DNA of 64,000 nt. It comes from Nocardioides dokdonensis FR1436 (GTDB lineage Bacteria; Actinomycetota; Actinomycetes; Propionibacteriales; Nocardioidaceae). The stretch lies in NCBI RefSeq assembly GCF_001653335.1, contig NZ_CP015079.1, positions 1,674,001 through 1,738,000 on the forward strand, in the 5' to 3' direction. Below are positions 62,748-64,000 of this stretch, one piece after another. The translations under genes and the position numbers were made by a program. Numbering within the stretch: the first letter of the stretch is position 1; the number at the start of each line of letters is the position of its first letter. A model generated the notes under the pieces. The model was not told where the DNA came from. It did no database searches and worked only from the letters and a program-made list of their open reading frames with translations.

Positions 62748-64000
62748 ATGTCGACCCAGACGCCCGCCGCCGAGACACCTGCCGCCGAGACGACCGCCCC
62801 CACGACCGACGAGTCGGGCGCCCTGCGGCCCGCCGCCGACGGCTACGTCCAGCCCGCGGTCGACGTCCCGGCCCTGACCCGGCTGCTGGACGGCCGGTAC
62901 GCCGAGGTGCGCGCCCTGGTGCGGCACAACCTGGTCGAGCACGCCGAGATCCTCACCGACGCCGAGACCCTGAGCCGCGCGGACTACCGCGACAGGGTCC
63001 GCGACCTCACCGTCGTGCTGGCGGCGACCGGGCAGACCGGCATGGGCTTCCCGGTCGAGTTCGGCGGTGGCGGCGACGTGGGCGCCTCGATCGCGGCCTT
63101 CGAGACCCTCGCCTTCGGCGACCTGTCGGTGCTCGTCAAGGTCGGGGTCCAGTTCGGCCTCTTCGGCGGCGCGATCCAGCAGCTCGGCACCGAGCGGCAC
63201 CACGAGAGGTACCTGCGCCCGCTGATCACCGGCGAGCTGCTGGGCTGCTTCGCGATGACCGAGACGGGCCACGGCTCGAACGTCCAGGCGATCGGGACGG
63301 TCGCGACGTACGACGTGGCGACGGGCGAGTTCGTGATCACCACGACCCGCGAGGACGCGGGGAAGGACTACATCGGCAACGCGGCCGCCCACGGAGAGCT
63401 GGCCGTCGTCTTCGCCCAGCTCGAGGTCGGCGGCGAGGGCCGCGGCGTGCACGCCTTCGTGGTGCCGATCCGGGTCGACGGCGAGCCCGCGCCCGGGGTG
63501 CGGATCGAGGACGACGGGCTGAAGATGGGCCTCAACGGCGTCGACAACGGGCGGCTGTGGTTCGACGAGGTGCGGGTGCCGCGCGAGAGCCTCCTCAACC
63601 GCTTCGCCGACGTCACCGCGGCCGGCGTCTACGAGAGCTCGATCGAGAACCCGAACCGGCGCTTCTTCACCATGCTCGGCACCCTGGTCACCGGCCGCGT
63701 CAGCGTCGGCGCCGCCGGGATCAGCGCCAGCAAGGTCGCGCTCACGATCGCGGTGAAGTACGCGCTGCAGCGCCGCCAGTTCGAGGTCAGCGACGACGGC
63801 GAGGAGGAGCTGCTGCTCAACTACGGCATGCACCAGCGCCGGCTGCTGCCGCTGCTCGCGCGCACCTACGCGCTGCACTTCGCCCAGGAGGAGCTGTCGA
63901 CCCAGCTGCACGACGTGCTCTCCGGCGTCAGCGACGACGAGCAGACCAAGCGCGAGCTCGAGTCCCGTGCCGCCGGCACCAAGGCGCTCGGCACCTGGCA
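62748..64000 (+). CDS. Acyl-CoA oxidase/dehydrogenase family protein, 3' end outside the window
   Basis: At least 417 residues, cut by the window edge. After a Thr/Pro/Ala-rich N-terminus (about 1-28) an acyl-CoA dehydrogenase-fold domain follows: GMGFPVEFGGGGDVGASIA, FAMTETGHGSNVQAIGT (flavin-binding, about 170-186) and IEDDGLKMGLNGVDNGRLWFDEV. The TETGHGSN and NGVDNGRLWF segments are typical of peroxisomal-type acyl-CoA oxidases, which pass electrons from FAD to O2; bacterial members catalyse the first beta-oxidation step. The catalytic Glu is expected beyond the window, so oxidase versus dehydrogenase cannot be settled. Confidence 0.85.
   Translation, partial: MSTQTPAAETPAAETTAPTTDESGALRPAADGYVQPAVDVPALTRLLDGRYAEVRALVRHNLVEHAEILTDAETLSRADYRDRVRDLTVVLAATGQTGMGFPVEFGGGGDVGASIAAFETLAFGDLSVLVKVGVQFGLFGGAIQQLGTERHHERYLRPLITGELLGCFAMTETGHGSNVQAIGTVATYDVATGEFVITTTREDAGKDYIGNAAAHGELAVVFAQLEVGGEGRGVHAFVVPIRVDGEPAPGVRIEDDGLKMGLNGVDNGRLWFDEVRVPRESLLNRFADVTAAGVYESSIENPNRRFFTMLGTLVTGRVSVGAAGISASKVALTIAVKYALQRRQFEVSDDGEEELLLNYGMHQRRLLPLLARTYALHFAQEELSTQLHDVLSGVSDDEQTKRELESRAAGTKALGTW

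Overview
The window is chromosomal DNA from a very high-G+C actinobacterium. Reading frames have G/C in nearly every third position, GTG and TTG starts are common, and several genes look leaderless. The gene mix (paaABCDE, fused IcmF, IdeR and KstR-like boxes, actinobacterial thiamine and iron ABC operons, a heme-oxygenase-like diiron protein beside a CDGSH protein) fits Nocardioidaceae, most likely Nocardioides or a close relative. This is inferred from gene content only. I see no rRNA, tRNA, CRISPR array, insertion sequence, phage gene or origin; composition is uniform, so it reads as core chromosome.

Layout. 1-4.6 kb: a polyamine-type ABC importer (ATPase tail with a broken frame, lipoprotein, two permeases) and an aldehyde dehydrogenase. 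4.7-11.5 kb: FKBP lipoprotein, SnoaL-like protein, flavin reductase-like protein, thermonuclease lipoprotein, fused PcaL-type enzyme, siderophore-interacting protein behind an IdeR box, zinc alcohol dehydrogenase, PQ-loop protein. 11.9-19.8 kb: ATPase/PAS regulator, esterase, old-yellow-enzyme, CDGSH + diiron redox protein with a divergent HemK-like methyltransferase, orphan LuxR-type regulator, FUSC-type membrane protein. 19.8-24.6 kb: phenylacetyl-CoA epoxidase operon with a TetR operator and a convergent tetR gene. 24.6-28.1 kb: two proteins resembling type VII secretion substrates, a lipoprotein and a soluble Ser/Thr kinase. 28.1-32.2 kb: four glycosyltransferases joined by 4-nt overlaps. 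32.4-35.7 kb: ppsR-ppsA. 35.8-43.8 kb: a Lys-rich secreted protein, an IdeR-box-controlled adenylation/carrier/acyltransferase fusion and an Fbp-type iron(III) importer with its own IdeR box. 44.0-47.0 kb: a second orphan regulator, a CarH/LitR-like B12-binding MerR regulator and a sigma-B/F-type sigma factor whose upstream region carries four 11-bp repeats like a CarH operator. 47.1-52.9 kb: membrane acyltransferase, BtuF-like protein, IcmF and MarR with a 24-bp palindrome. 53-56.2 kb: oxidoreductase, SDR and metallo-hydrolase with two KstR-like boxes. 56.3-62.7 kb: GNAT, esterase, TPP riboswitch with thiBPQ, PAP2-like protein. 62.7 kb to the end: start of an acyl-CoA oxidase/dehydrogenase.

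Themes. Three IdeR boxes tie the siderophore-interacting protein, the adenylation-acyltransferase fusion and the Fbp importer into one predicted iron-starvation response. B12 use recurs between 45 and 52 kb (CarH-like regulator, BtuF-like protein, IcmF). A family of 22-bp repeats forms three arrays, all at 3' ends of genes, and one of them encodes the C-terminus of a protein. The best candidates for something undescribed are the CarH-like/sigma pair with its repeat operator and the iron-regulated adenylation-carrier-acyltransferase fusion.
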